DNA of 64,000 nt from Plantactinospora soyae (GTDB lineage Bacteria > Actinomycetota > Actinomycetes > Mycobacteriales > Micromonosporaceae). The notes under the pieces are model-generated. The model worked only from the letters and a program-made list of their open reading frames with translations, was not told the DNA's origin and searched no databases. The stretch is taken from positions 8,618,001 through 8,682,000 of the forward strand of contig NZ_JADBEB010000001.1 of NCBI RefSeq assembly GCF_014874095.1, given 5' to 3'. Both the position numbers and the translations under genes were made by a program. Each line of letters starts with the position of its first letter. The first letter of the stretch is position 1. This document shows, one piece after another, positions 51,998 to 60,536 of the stretch.

Positions 51998-53208
51998 GTT
52001 CCAACTCCGGCGAGTGTCTCCGCTCCGGCGAGCGTTCCGGCCCCGGCGAGTACCAGGGAGACGTTGTTGCCGCCGAAGGCGTAGCCGTTGACCATGATCC
52101 GGTCGGAAGCGAGCGGGGTGACCAGGCCCTGGGGCAGCCAGACCCGGCACTCCGGGTCCTGCTCGGTGATCGGCACGTTCGGCGGCACCGTCCGGTACCG
52201 CAGGATCAGTGCCGCCGCCACCGCCGCGACCGCGGCCGCCGCGCCACCGGTGTGCCCGATCAGCGCCTTCAGGCTGTAGAGCGGCACGTCGACGCCGAGC
52301 ACCTCGTTCAGCGCGCGGCTCTCCACCACGTCGTTCAACTGGGTTCCGGTGCCGTGCGGCAACACGCAGCCGATCCGGTCGGAGTCGGTGCCGGTCTCGT
52401 CGAGCGCGGCGCGCATCGCCCGGATGATCTGCGTACCGCCGGGCTCCGGAGCGGTCAGGTGGTACGCGTCGCAGGTCCAGCCGGACCCCTCGACCACGGC
52501 GCGCACCGTCGCGCCCCGGGCCCGGGCGTGCTCGGTCGACTCGACCACCAGGGCGCCGGCGGCCTCGCCGAACGACGTACCCCGGCGGTGCAGGTCGAAC
52601 GGCCGGCAGCGGACCGGATCCACCGCGCCCATCCGGTTGAAGCAGGCCAGCATCACCCGGCTGTACGCGTCCGCACCGACCGCGAGCACGATGTCGGCCT
52701 CGCCGGACCGGACCAGGTCCGCCGCGGCCCCGAGCGCGAAGCCGCCGGCCGCACAGGCGTTGCTGATCGTCGTGGCGACGCTCAGCGGCCCGAGCCGGTC
52801 GGCGATCTCACCGGCGACCCCGAGTGCCGAGGTGAACCGTTCGGCCGGCTTGCCGCCGTCCGCCCGCCACTGCTCGTGCAACCCCGAGTCACCCATGCAG
52901 GTGCCGAGCGAGAGCCCGATCCGGGCCCGGGCCGCACCGGCCGACTCGGCCAACGGCAGGCCGGCGTCGGCGAGAGCCTCGTCGACCGCCGTCAGGGCGA
53001 GCCGGGAGGTCCGGGCCAGCGCCTGGGACTCGGCCGGCAGGTAGACCTCGGAGACGCCCTGCACCACCGGCACGTCCATGTGCGCGAACGGGTCCGACAC
53101 CGGACCCGGGTCGGTAACCGGTGCCGCCATCATCGCGTCCCAGAGGGCGCGCGTACCACTGCCGTGGCACGTGACGACACCGAGGCCGGTGATGGCGACG
53201 CCGGTCAT
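51994..53208 (-). CDS. Beta-ketoacyl synthase (KS) 3, intact
   Basis: A 404-residue ketosynthase with the complete Cys-His-His set: SNACAAGG near 160, LPHGTGTQ near 300 and KALIGHTGGA near 335. FAAHS-type AT motifs are absent, as expected for a discrete type II KS. It overlaps the next KS-like gene (ATGA) and the preceding thioesterase gene (ATGA), and probably works with the KS-like protein at 50975-51997. Confidence 0.93.
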   Translation of the reverse strand: MTGVAITGLGVVTCHGSGTRALWDAMMAAPVTDPGPVSDPFAHMDVPVVQGVSEVYLPAESQALARTSRLALTAVDEALADAGLPLAESAGAARARIGLSLGTCMGDSGLHEQWRADGGKPAERFTSALGVAGEIADRLGPLSVATTISNACAAGGFALGAAADLVRSGEADIVLAVGADAYSRVMLACFNRMGAVDPVRCRPFDLHRRGTSFGEAAGALVVESTEHARARGATVRAVVEGSGWTCDAYHLTAPEPGGTQIIRAMRAALDETGTDSDRIGCVLPHGTGTQLNDVVESRALNEVLGVDVPLYSLKALIGHTGGAAAAVAAVAAALILRYRTVPPNVPITEQDPECRVWLPQGLVTPLASDRIMVNGYAFGGNNVSLVLAGAGTLAGAETLAGVGT

Positions 53209-54194
53209 CGACGCGTTCTCGGAGCAGCCGGCGCACCTTCCAGCGCACCGGCGAGACGGTCGTCGAAGGTCACCAGGCTCCAGTCGCGCCGGTTCTCGAT
53301 CACGGCGTAACCGTGGGTGATCCGGCCGGTCGCGGTCGGCACCAGTACGCCGTCGCGCAGCACGTAGCAGTCCATCCGGGAGGTGTACGTCAGCCGCTTG
53401 AAGACGCTCTCGACGGTGAAGACGGTGTACAGCTCCTCCTCCATTCGCGCCTCGTCCAGCAGCGTGATCCGGGAGTGCGGTACCACCGGGATCCAGTCCT
53501 GCTCGTCGAGCAGGGTCTTGATCGAGACGCCCCGGTCGGCCAGGAAGAGGTCGACGACCTCCTCCATCTGCCGCAGGTAGCCCGACATCTGCATCCGCTC
53601 GGTGAAGTGGCAGTAGAAGTACGGGATCCGCCACTTCCAGGCGTACGCGTTGCGGCCGGCGGTGAGCTGCGCCAGCACGTCGTCGCTGGCGGTCACCCCG
53701 GCGGCGGCCGGCCGGTCGACCCGGACCGGCGCCGTTCCCAACCGGGCGACGGCGTACGTAGCCAACTCGTCCGGCACCGGCTCGGCGGCGCTGCCGTGCG
53801 GGTCGAGGCGCAGCTCCACCCGGACCTTGGCGGTCACCGCCTTGACCGGCGGCACACCGTCGACCGAGATCTCCACCGCGAAGGCGAGCTTGTCACCGGG
53901 CAGCGGCCGGACCTCGGCCATGGCCACGTCGTCGATGTGGAAGGCGTGGGTGATCCGGCTGTCGATGTCGACGATGTCGACGCAGAGGCCGTACGTCTCG
54001 TACAGCCCGCCGGGGGCCAGGCCGCGCTGCCGGAGGTGGTCGAGGACCGCCTCCTCGACCAGGTAGTTGACGTGCTTGAAGCCGATCCAGGTGCAGATGT
54101 TGGACCCCTCGTACCGGGGCCGCAGGTTCACGCGGGTCACCGCGTCCGCGACTGGTTCGTGGACGGGACGGGGTGACAGGGTCGTCGAGTTCAC
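53205..54194 (-). CDS. Double-hotdog thioesterase-like protein
   Basis: A 329-residue protein with two hotdog-like halves. The first has WIGFKHVNYLVEEAVLDHL (about 37-55) and ITHAFHIDDVAMAEVRPLPGD. The second has FYCHFTERMQMSGYLRQMEEVVDLFL (about 195-220) and a final strand AVIENRRDWSLVTF. It resembles acyl-ACP thioesterase/acyl-CoA hydrolase folds but I cannot name the subfamily. Likely role: release of the finished acyl chain from the ACP, giving the free acid FAAL2 would use. GTG 54194 overlaps the hydrolase stop (GTGA). Confidence 0.75.
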   Translation of the reverse strand: MNSTTLSPRPVHEPVADAVTRVNLRPRYEGSNICTWIGFKHVNYLVEEAVLDHLRQRGLAPGGLYETYGLCVDIVDIDSRITHAFHIDDVAMAEVRPLPGDKLAFAVEISVDGVPPVKAVTAKVRVELRLDPHGSAAEPVPDELATYAVARLGTAPVRVDRPAAAGVTASDDVLAQLTAGRNAYAWKWRIPYFYCHFTERMQMSGYLRQMEEVVDLFLADRGVSIKTLLDEQDWIPVVPHSRITLLDEARMEEELYTVFTVESVFKRLTYTSRMDCYVLRDGVLVPTATGRITHGYAVIENRRDWSLVTFDDRLAGALEGAPAAPRTRR

Positions 54195-55057
54195 GTGCGC
54201 TCCAGGTGAGTGTCGAGGATCGGTTCCGGTGCTACGTCGGAGGCCACCAGCGGCCTGGTGAAGTCCGCCACCAGGGCGGCGAACCGGTCGGGGTGCTCGG
54301 CCATGGCGAAGTGGCCGCAGTCGGGGACCAGGGCGTACCGGCCGGCCGGCGACGCCGCGGCCAACGCCCGCCCGTCGGAGGGCTGGGCGGCGAAGTCCCG
54401 GTCGCCGGAGACCACCAGCAACGGGACCGTCAGGTCGGCGACCGGCAGGAACGGCGTACGCAGGTAGGCGTCGAAGAACCGCATCCAGCCGTACGGCCCG
54501 ATCCGTTCCCGGACCCGGTCCGCCATCGCCGCCCGCACCTCGGTGGGCAGGCCGGCTCCGGCGCTGACCCGGATGCCCTCTTCGAGGATCCGGTGGAAGT
54601 CGTTGAGGTAGAACGTGATCGCCGCCCAGTCGAAGTCGTCCGCGGCCGGTCGGTAGAACGGCGACACCAGCACCGCCGCCCGTGGCGCAGCCGCATCCGG
54701 GCGACTCCACGGCTCGGCCGCACCCGTGCGGCACAGCAGTTCCAGCATCATGTTGGCGGCGAAGGAGTGCGCGACGACGAGGTCGACTCCGCCGTCGACG
54801 GCTCGCAACGCCTCCGTCGCCCAGTCGGCGGGGTCGCCGTGCTGACTCCAGCCGCCGTTCCCTCCGCTCGCCCAGGGCAGCTCGGCGTCCCACAGCTCCA
54901 GCTCCGGCGGCGCGACGCTGACGAACCGGTCCCAGATGGCCCGGCTACTGCCCAGGCCGTGCAGCAGCAGGGTACGAACCGGCCGGGTGGTGCCGGCGGA
55001 CCGGCGCCGCCGGACCGGGACCCCCGGAGCCGCCCGCAGCGGTGTGGTCGCGGTCAT
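54191..55057 (-). CDS. Alpha/beta hydrolase
   Basis: A 288-residue alpha/beta hydrolase. LLLHGLGSS near 30-38 is the oxyanion loop, VVAHSFAANMM near 97 holds the nucleophile Ser (AHSFA instead of GxSxG), GDRDF gives the acid, and DCGHFAMAEHPDRFA gives the catalytic His. Could be a second releasing or proofreading enzyme for the type II PKS, or act on the lipopeptide. ATGA overlap with the KS-like gene upstream. Confidence 0.85.
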   Translation of the reverse strand: MTATTPLRAAPGVPVRRRRSAGTTRPVRTLLLHGLGSSRAIWDRFVSVAPPELELWDAELPWASGGNGGWSQHGDPADWATEALRAVDGGVDLVVAHSFAANMMLELLCRTGAAEPWSRPDAAAPRAAVLVSPFYRPAADDFDWAAITFYLNDFHRILEEGIRVSAGAGLPTEVRAAMADRVRERIGPYGWMRFFDAYLRTPFLPVADLTVPLLVVSGDRDFAAQPSDGRALAAASPAGRYALVPDCGHFAMAEHPDRFAALVADFTRPLVASDVAPEPILDTHLERT

Positions 55058-56025
55058 GACCGGCCACCCCCGACGGTGAGCAGCAGCGCCGCCGCCGCGT
55101 CGGCACCCTCGCCGTCCGCGCTGGCCAGCACCGCACCGGAGTCGTTCCCGCTCAGCCAGGCGGTGCCGGCGACGCACTGGAGCACGCCGAGCGCACCCGA
55201 GCAGTCGCCGTGGTAGGCGGTCAGGTCGTACGTACTCGCCGGGGTGATCCCGGTCGGACCGCCGGCGCCGGAGCCGAACCACATGTCCACCGGACGCGGG
55301 TCGGTACCCCGGATCGCCGCCACCGCCGTCGACTGGTCCGCCTTCCGGGCGTACGGGCCGACGGTGGCGAGCGCCTCGACCTCGCGGTCCCGGACCGCCC
55401 TGGCCGACTCCAGTACCAGCGCCGCCGCCCCGTCGAACAGCCGTGGCCGGACGCCGTCCTGGTCGCTCGCGCCGCCGGTGACGAGATGCCGTACCGGCGG
55501 ATTGTCCGGTTCGACCCCGACCACCAGTACCCGGTCCACCCGACCGGCCAGGACCAGCAGCCGGGCCCAGTTCACCGCGTCCAGACCCGAGGTGGGCCCG
55601 TTGCACATCGTCAGGTTCGCGCCCCGCAGCCGGAACCAGATCGCCAGCCAGGACGCGATCACGTTGCTGGCGGTGGCCGGCAGCGCCATCGGGCTCAGCC
55701 CGACGTACGTCTCGTCGGCGATGGTCCGCACGGTGTCGCAGATCGTGTCGACGTTGCCGTAGTTCGAGCTGACCACGACTCCGACGGTCTCGCTGGACAC
55801 GGTGAGACCGGGATCGCGCAGCAGCCCGGCGTCGGCCAGCGCGTCCCGGCCGGCACAGAGCGCGAGCCGGGTCGCCCGATCCTTGTAGCGCAGTCCCTTG
55901 CCGGTGAGCCGCCGGGCGGGATCGCCACCCTCGCCGGCCGGCATCCGCCGCAGCAGGTCGTCGGGGCCGTCGACCCCGGCCACCGCGACACCCACACCGC
56001 TGATCACCACATCGGCCGCGCCCAT
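55054..56025 (-). CDS. KS-like protein without active-site Cys (chain length factor-like) 1
   Basis: A 323-residue KS-fold protein. The nucleophile segment is MCNGPTSGLDAV. By alignment with the KS-alpha signature GCTSGLDAV, the active Cys has become Pro, with a Cys three residues earlier. The conserved His motifs are missing and the protein is about 80 residues short. TGATG overlap with intact KS 2 suggests they are made in equal amounts and act as a KS-CLF pair. Confidence 0.8.
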   Translation of the reverse strand: MGAADVVISGVGVAVAGVDGPDDLLRRMPAGEGGDPARRLTGKGLRYKDRATRLALCAGRDALADAGLLRDPGLTVSSETVGVVVSSNYGNVDTICDTVRTIADETYVGLSPMALPATASNVIASWLAIWFRLRGANLTMCNGPTSGLDAVNWARLLVLAGRVDRVLVVGVEPDNPPVRHLVTGGASDQDGVRPRLFDGAAALVLESARAVRDREVEALATVGPYARKADQSTAVAAIRGTDPRPVDMWFGSGAGGPTGITPASTYDLTAYHGDCSGALGVLQCVAGTAWLSGNDSGAVLASADGEGADAAAALLLTVGGGRS

Positions 56026-57179
56026 CAGGCCACCTTCTCCACGATCGCGACGGCGTTGAGCCCGCCGAAGCCGAACGAGTCCACCTGGGCGACCCGTAGG
56101 GCGGCGACCTCGGCCCGCTCGCGGACCAGCCGGAATCCCTCGACCTCGTCGATCGGGTTGTCCAGGCCGAGGATCGGCGGCACCACTCCGCAGCGGAGCG
56201 TCTCGACCGCCACCACCAGGCTGTGCAGCCCGGACGCCCCGGCCGTGTGTCCGGTCATCGACTTGATCGCCGTCATGTACGGCGACGGCGCCACCCCGGA
56301 GAAGACCTCGCGGACGGCCAGCGCCTCGGCCTCGTCGTTCAGGGCCGTTCCGGTGCCGTGCAGCATCACGAGGTCCACATCGGATGGCTCGACGCCGGCT
56401 CGACGGTGGGCTTCCCGGGTGACCAGGGCGATGCTCTTCGCGTCCGGCGCCGACGGGTGGTACGCGTCGCAGTTCATCGCGACTCCGCGTACCCGGGCGT
56501 GCCGGTGCCCGTCGCCGGGACCGTCCGCCTCCCGGCGCAGGACGACCGCCACCGCGCCCTCGCCCTGGAGCATGCCGCGCCGGTCCCGGTCGAACGGACG
56601 TACCTGGTCGGGTGCCTCCGGGTAACAGCGGTCGAGCAGCCCGTACGTGCTCTCGGTGATGGTGTCCACCCCCGCCACCACGACGGTGTCGGCGGCACCG
56701 ACGTCGAGCAGGTCCATCCCGAGCCCGAGGGTGTACAGCGAGGCGGAGCAGGCGTTGGCGACGGTGTACGTGTTCGTCGCGCCGAACCGGTTCCGCAGCG
56801 CGGTACCGAAGTGCAGGTCCCGGACGTCGAACGGTACGCCGTCCCGCCAGCTCAGCTCGACCGAGCGCAACTCGCGCAGCGTGGTGCCGACCAGCACCGG
56901 GATGTCGCCGAGCTCGGGATCGAGGCCGGCGTCCCGCAGTGCGGCGGAGACCGCCTGCTCCAGCCACCGGCTGGCCCGCAGGGTCGTGTCGCTTCCCGGC
57001 ACCGGCCGGTCGTCGATCTCGTACGCGTGCTGGGCCCGGTACCGGCTCCGGTCGAAGCCGCGCAGCTCGGCCAGGCCGCTGTAGCCGGCACAGAGCGAGT
57101 CGAAGAACTCGACGGTGGTACTGCCGATGCTGGTCACCGCCCCCATCCCGACCACCAGCGCGTCGGTCCGCCCGCTCAT
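56025..57179 (-). CDS. Beta-ketoacyl synthase (KS) 2, intact
   Basis: A 384-residue ketosynthase with VANACSASLY (active Cys near 143), LHGTGTALND and KSMTGHTAGAS. GEGAVAVVL and a normal C-terminal FGFGGLNAV complete the fold. ATGA overlap with KS 1 upstream and TGATG with the KS-like protein downstream. Confidence 0.93.
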   Translation of the reverse strand: MSGRTDALVVGMGAVTSIGSTTVEFFDSLCAGYSGLAELRGFDRSRYRAQHAYEIDDRPVPGSDTTLRASRWLEQAVSAALRDAGLDPELGDIPVLVGTTLRELRSVELSWRDGVPFDVRDLHFGTALRNRFGATNTYTVANACSASLYTLGLGMDLLDVGAADTVVVAGVDTITESTYGLLDRCYPEAPDQVRPFDRDRRGMLQGEGAVAVVLRREADGPGDGHRHARVRGVAMNCDAYHPSAPDAKSIALVTREAHRRAGVEPSDVDLVMLHGTGTALNDEAEALAVREVFSGVAPSPYMTAIKSMTGHTAGASGLHSLVVAVETLRCGVVPPILGLDNPIDEVEGFRLVRERAEVAALRVAQVDSFGFGGLNAVAIVEKVA

Positions 57180-58420
57180 GGCGTCTCCTCGTATCTGCCG
57201 AGGATCAGCACCGCGTTGTTACCGCCGAAGGCGAGGGCGTTGTTCTGCACCACCCGCAGGTCGGCGGGCTGGGCCACGTTCGGTACGCAGTCGAGCCCGC
57301 ACTCGGGATCGGTCTCGACGTGGTTGATGGTGGGTGGGATGAACCCGTGAGTGATGGCGAGGGCACAGGCCGCCGAGGCCAGCGCGCTCGCGGCGCCCAT
57401 CGTGTGTCCGATCATCCCCTTGATCGACACGGTGCGCGGCGGCTGTTGGCCGAACACCTGCCGGATCGCGCCGGCCTCGGTCACGTCGTTCGCCTTGGTG
57501 CCGGTGCCGTGCGCGGAGATGAAGTCGATGTCGTCCGGTTTCACCCCCGCGTTGCGGTGCGCCAGTTCGATGCAGCGCGCGATGCTGTTCCGGTCCGGCG
57601 CGACCGGGTGGTACGCGTCGCAGTTGAGCCCGTACCCGAGCACCTCCGCGTAGATCCGCGCCCCGCGCGCCCGCGCCGAGTCCAGGCTCTCCATCAACAG
57701 GATGCCGGCGCCCTCACCGGTGAGGATGCCCTTGCGGTTGCGGTCGAAGGGCTGGCAGGCCTCCGGCGCGATGGTGCCGAGCCGGTAGAAGCCGGTGAAG
57801 GTCTTGCGGCACAGCGCGTCGGCGCCGCCGCAGAGGGCCACCTCCACGTCGCCGCTGCGGATCGCGTCGAAGCCGTACCCGACCGCGTAGTTGCCCGCCG
57901 CGCACGCGGTCGGGATGGTCACCGCCTCGACATCCGTCAGCCCGAGTTCGGCGACGATGCTCGACGACAGCCGACCGGCGGGAACGCGGCGGGCCACGAC
58001 CGGGTCGAGGTGCTCGGCACCCCGTTCGACCTGCACCCCGACCAACCCGTCGAGGTCGTGGGACTCGCCGTCCGTGGTGCCCACCGACACCAGCGCCCGC
58101 CGCGCCCGCAGTGTCTCGACGGACATGCCCGCGTCCGCGACCGCCATTCCGGCGGCGGCGGCCGAGAGCTGGCTGGCCCGGCCGAGCCCGGCCGGGTCCA
58201 CGTTGCGCAGCCAACGGGCCGGGTCGAAATCGGTGATCTCGCACCCGTTGGCGTGGGCGAACCCGGTCGTGTCGAACGCGGTGATCGGCTTGACCCCGCT
58301 CCGACCGGCCCGCAGCCCGGCGAGAAACCTCTCGACCCCGATACCGATGCTGGTGACCACGCCGAGCCCGGTGACGACCACCCGGCGGGGCGATCGAGCA
58401 TCGCCTGGCAGAACGCTCAT
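57176..58420 (-). CDS. Beta-ketoacyl synthase (KS) 1, FabF-like, intact
   Basis: A 414-residue ketosynthase, the most FabF-like of the three: VVVTGLGVVTSIG at the N-terminus, PTACAAGNYA with the active Cys near 170, SAHGTGTKAND, KGMIGHTMGAAS and the final NALAFGGNNA. It follows the first ACP gene by 58 bases and starts at ATG 58420. With two KS enzymes before the first KS-like gene, one may handle initiation and the other elongation. Confidence 0.95.
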   Translation of the reverse strand: MSVLPGDARSPRRVVVTGLGVVTSIGIGVERFLAGLRAGRSGVKPITAFDTTGFAHANGCEITDFDPARWLRNVDPAGLGRASQLSAAAAGMAVADAGMSVETLRARRALVSVGTTDGESHDLDGLVGVQVERGAEHLDPVVARRVPAGRLSSSIVAELGLTDVEAVTIPTACAAGNYAVGYGFDAIRSGDVEVALCGGADALCRKTFTGFYRLGTIAPEACQPFDRNRKGILTGEGAGILLMESLDSARARGARIYAEVLGYGLNCDAYHPVAPDRNSIARCIELAHRNAGVKPDDIDFISAHGTGTKANDVTEAGAIRQVFGQQPPRTVSIKGMIGHTMGAASALASAACALAITHGFIPPTINHVETDPECGLDCVPNVAQPADLRVVQNNALAFGGNNAVLILGRYEETP

Positions 58421-58478
58421 CCTCGCGCCTCACTCACCTGTAGTCTCCGACCTGACTCGCACCCGTCCGACGGAACGG

Positions 58479-58748
58479 TCAGGCTGCCGGGGCCTCGCCG
58501 ACAACGGCGTAAACGCCCTGCAGATTCACCATTCGGCTCAGTTCCGCCTGGTCGATGGTGACGTGGAGATTCCGTTCGAGCGCCGCGAGGATTTCAATCG
58601 CGAGCAGCGAATCCGCACCGTGGTCCTCTTTGAAGAGACTGGTTTCGGTAACCTCCTCGACGTCGATTTCCAGGATCTCGCAGACGATCTCCTTAACCTG
58701 CTCGTTGCGGTCAGCCTCGGTGCTGGTGGTCGGGGCCGTGCTGGTCAT
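58479..58748 (-). CDS. Acyl carrier protein 1, first gene of the type II PKS operon
   Basis: An 89-residue ACP with the pantetheinylated Ser in HGADSLLAIEIL near residue 46. Short Thr/Ser-rich N-terminus. ATG 58748; about 125 bases after the predicted transcription start from promoter C. It leads an uninterrupted run of 18 minus-strand genes ending at 42401. Confidence 0.93.
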   Translation of the reverse strand: MTSTAPTTSTEADRNEQVKEIVCEILEIDVEEVTETSLFKEDHGADSLLAIEILAALERNLHVTIDQAELSRMVNLQGVYAVVGEAPAA

Positions 58749-58881
58749 GTCGCCTCCAGAGCGGATCGGAAGATAAAGTGCCTCGATGGCTACGTCTGAC
58801 TGGCGGCGCCGTGCGCCGCATTACCGATACCGTTTGCCGGTCGGCCGCATCGCGGCACCATCGGATCGCGGCACTGTCCAG

Positions 58882-58914
58882 AGTCTGGAAGCCGCGGCTA
58901 TATTTCTCCTATAT
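58882..58914 (-). promoter_or_regulatory. SARP-type promoter C (type II PKS operon)
   Basis: Minus strand: ATAT-AGGAGAA-ATATAG (58914-58898), ten bases, then CAGACT (58887-58882). Same geometry as A, B and D. It stands alone in a gene-free gap (58749-59112), the rest of which is GC-rich with GGTGGTGACG-type repeats at about 59035-59095 and no ORF I would defend. Confidence 0.65.
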
Positions 58915-59112
58915 GGCGAACCCGCCGTCCGCCATATCCGCCCGACATCGGGCGGCGGCGTCACCTCGGTTCAGGAGCGGCCGGCGTCGGCCGTCCCCAG
59001 CACGACCGCGCCGCCGCCGGTGATGACGGCGACGGCGGTGGTGACGACGGTGGGTGGTGGTGACGCTGGGTGGTGGTGACGGTGGGCGGCGACAGCGGCT
59101 GCGGTGGTGCTG

Positions 59113-60168
59113 CTACCGCACCGGGTCCGGGCGGCGACGCCCCTCGTACCAGTACAAGCCGACGATGCCCAGGGCGAAGACGCCGACGGGGGGCAGCGCG
59201 AGCAGCACCCACTGTTCCGGACTGAGCGGAAGCGGTGGGCTGAAGTGGTAGGTCGCCATCCGGTAGCCCAGGAAACTTCGGTCGATCACGAGGTAGAGAA
59301 CGACGACCGGTAGCGCCACCGTCGCGATTCGGCGCCGGACCGAGCCGGCCAGCGGCGCCAGCACGATCAGCAGCAGCACCAGGGCAATCAGGTAGAGCAC
59401 CGTCGCGGGCAGGTCGACCGACAGGTGCAGGGTGCGGAAGTAGATCCGGCCGTCGGTTTCCCGGTAGGCGTCGCCGCCGGGCAGCGGGACGATCGTGACC
59501 TGGAGCAGTGCGGCGACTCCGCTGCCGACGACGAGCAGACCGGCCAGCAGCAACCCGGCGGTCCGCCACCGGCCGAGCAGCTTCGCCACCGGTCGGTGCC
59601 GGACCGACATGGCCAGCCCGACCGAGGCGATGACGGCGACGAGGAGTGGCCGCAGCCCGTACAGGAGGTCGGTGGGAAACATCCGGTACCGCTCGACCAG
59701 CACGACGGCCTCGGCCAGGGTGACCAGCCAGGCGATCGCGGCGGCGCCGGTCCGCCAGCCGACGAGGGCGGCGAGCACCACCGGCAGCCAGACGAGATCG
59801 TGGAGCACGTCCGGCAGCGACCGGACCATGATGTCGTCCACCAGCAGCCGCCAGCCGAGGTGCACCACGAGGTTCCGCAGCCCGAGGCTGGCCAGCAGGA
59901 TGGCGGCGACGATTCCGATCACCGCCGCCGCCGTGGACCATCCGTGGTCGTCGGCGGTGTCGCGCAGCGCCCGGAGCCGTACGCTGGTCGCCGCCCGCAG
60001 CAGGTCGACGGTCTCCACCAGGGTCGGTCGACGCTGGCCGGGGCGTGCCCGGTCCATCAGGACGCCGAGCATCTCCTCCTGGTACTGCCGTCGGTGCCGG
60101 GCCGGAAATGCGTTGAGCAGCAACCGGTAGTGGGCTTCCAACGACCACCTTTCGACCGATCGGCTCAC
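59113..60168 (-). CDS. PadR-linked integral membrane protein of unknown function
   Basis: A 351-residue protein. The cytoplasmic N-terminus contains RLLLNAFPARHRRQYQEEML, a segment common in small membrane proteins and permeases encoded beside PadR regulators. It is followed by about eight hydrophobic helices and a basic C-terminal tail (YEGRRRPDP). The GTG start at 60168 overlaps the PadR stop (GTGA). No enzymatic motif is visible. Likely a PadR-controlled envelope-stress or efflux accessory protein; function unknown. Confidence 0.8.
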   Translation of the reverse strand: MSRSVERWSLEAHYRLLLNAFPARHRRQYQEEMLGVLMDRARPGQRRPTLVETVDLLRAATSVRLRALRDTADDHGWSTAAAVIGIVAAILLASLGLRNLVVHLGWRLLVDDIMVRSLPDVLHDLVWLPVVLAALVGWRTGAAAIAWLVTLAEAVVLVERYRMFPTDLLYGLRPLLVAVIASVGLAMSVRHRPVAKLLGRWRTAGLLLAGLLVVGSGVAALLQVTIVPLPGGDAYRETDGRIYFRTLHLSVDLPATVLYLIALVLLLIVLAPLAGSVRRRIATVALPVVVLYLVIDRSFLGYRMATYHFSPPLPLSPEQWVLLALPPVGVFALGIVGLYWYEGRRRPDPVR

Positions 60169-60503
60169 GACGCGCCACCGAGACGGAGCCGACGCAGGCC
60201 CTTGTCGGCGGCGTCGGCGGTCCGGCGCAACCGCTCGCTCTCGGCGGCGAGTTCCTGGGCGCCCAGCCCGGTGAGCCGGTAGTAGCGCCGCAGCCGGGAC
60301 CGGACGACCTCCTCCCGGTCGAGCTCGATCAGACCCGCCTGGCGCAGTCGGTCGAGAATGGCGTAGAGCGAGCCGGTGCCGAGCTGGAGCCGGCCACCGG
60401 AGACCTGTGCCACCTCTCCGATCAGGCCGTAGCCGTGTTGCGGCCCGCTGGCGAGGACGGTGAGCACCAGCAGTGCCGGCTCACTCAGCGGGGTCGACGT
60501 CAT
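60165..60503 (-). CDS. PadR-family transcriptional regulator
   Basis: A 112-residue PadR regulator: winged helix with LVLTVLASGPQHGYGLIGEV near 15-35, the LGTGSLYAILDRL recognition-helix region, RRYYRLTGLGAQEL wing, and a short C-terminal helix for dimerisation. The ATG at 60503 has no ribosome binding site; a TATATC box ends exactly eight bases upstream, so the transcript may be leaderless. A 25-bp operator overlaps that box, suggesting autoregulation. Confidence 0.95.
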   Translation of the reverse strand: MTSTPLSEPALLVLTVLASGPQHGYGLIGEVAQVSGGRLQLGTGSLYAILDRLRQAGLIELDREEVVRSRLRRYYRLTGLGAQELAAESERLRRTADAADKGLRRLRLGGAS

Positions 60504-60511
60504 AACCGCAG

Positions 60512-60536
60512 GATATATGCCGGCAGCCGACATATC
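60512..60536 (-). promoter_or_regulatory. PadR operator/leaderless promoter at padR
   Basis: On the minus strand the 25 bases fit ATATRTCGG-N3-C-N-GG-N-ATATATC with an outer GATAT/ATATC dyad. The last TATATC serves as -10, eight bases before the ATG. It matches 62184-62208 and overlaps the stop of the glycosyltransferase gene. Confidence 0.65.

Noticed and set aside
59035-59095. CRISPR-like or regulatory repeat array of GGTGGTGACG units
   Set aside because: Units are short, contiguous and have no unique spacers; simple low-complexity DNA.
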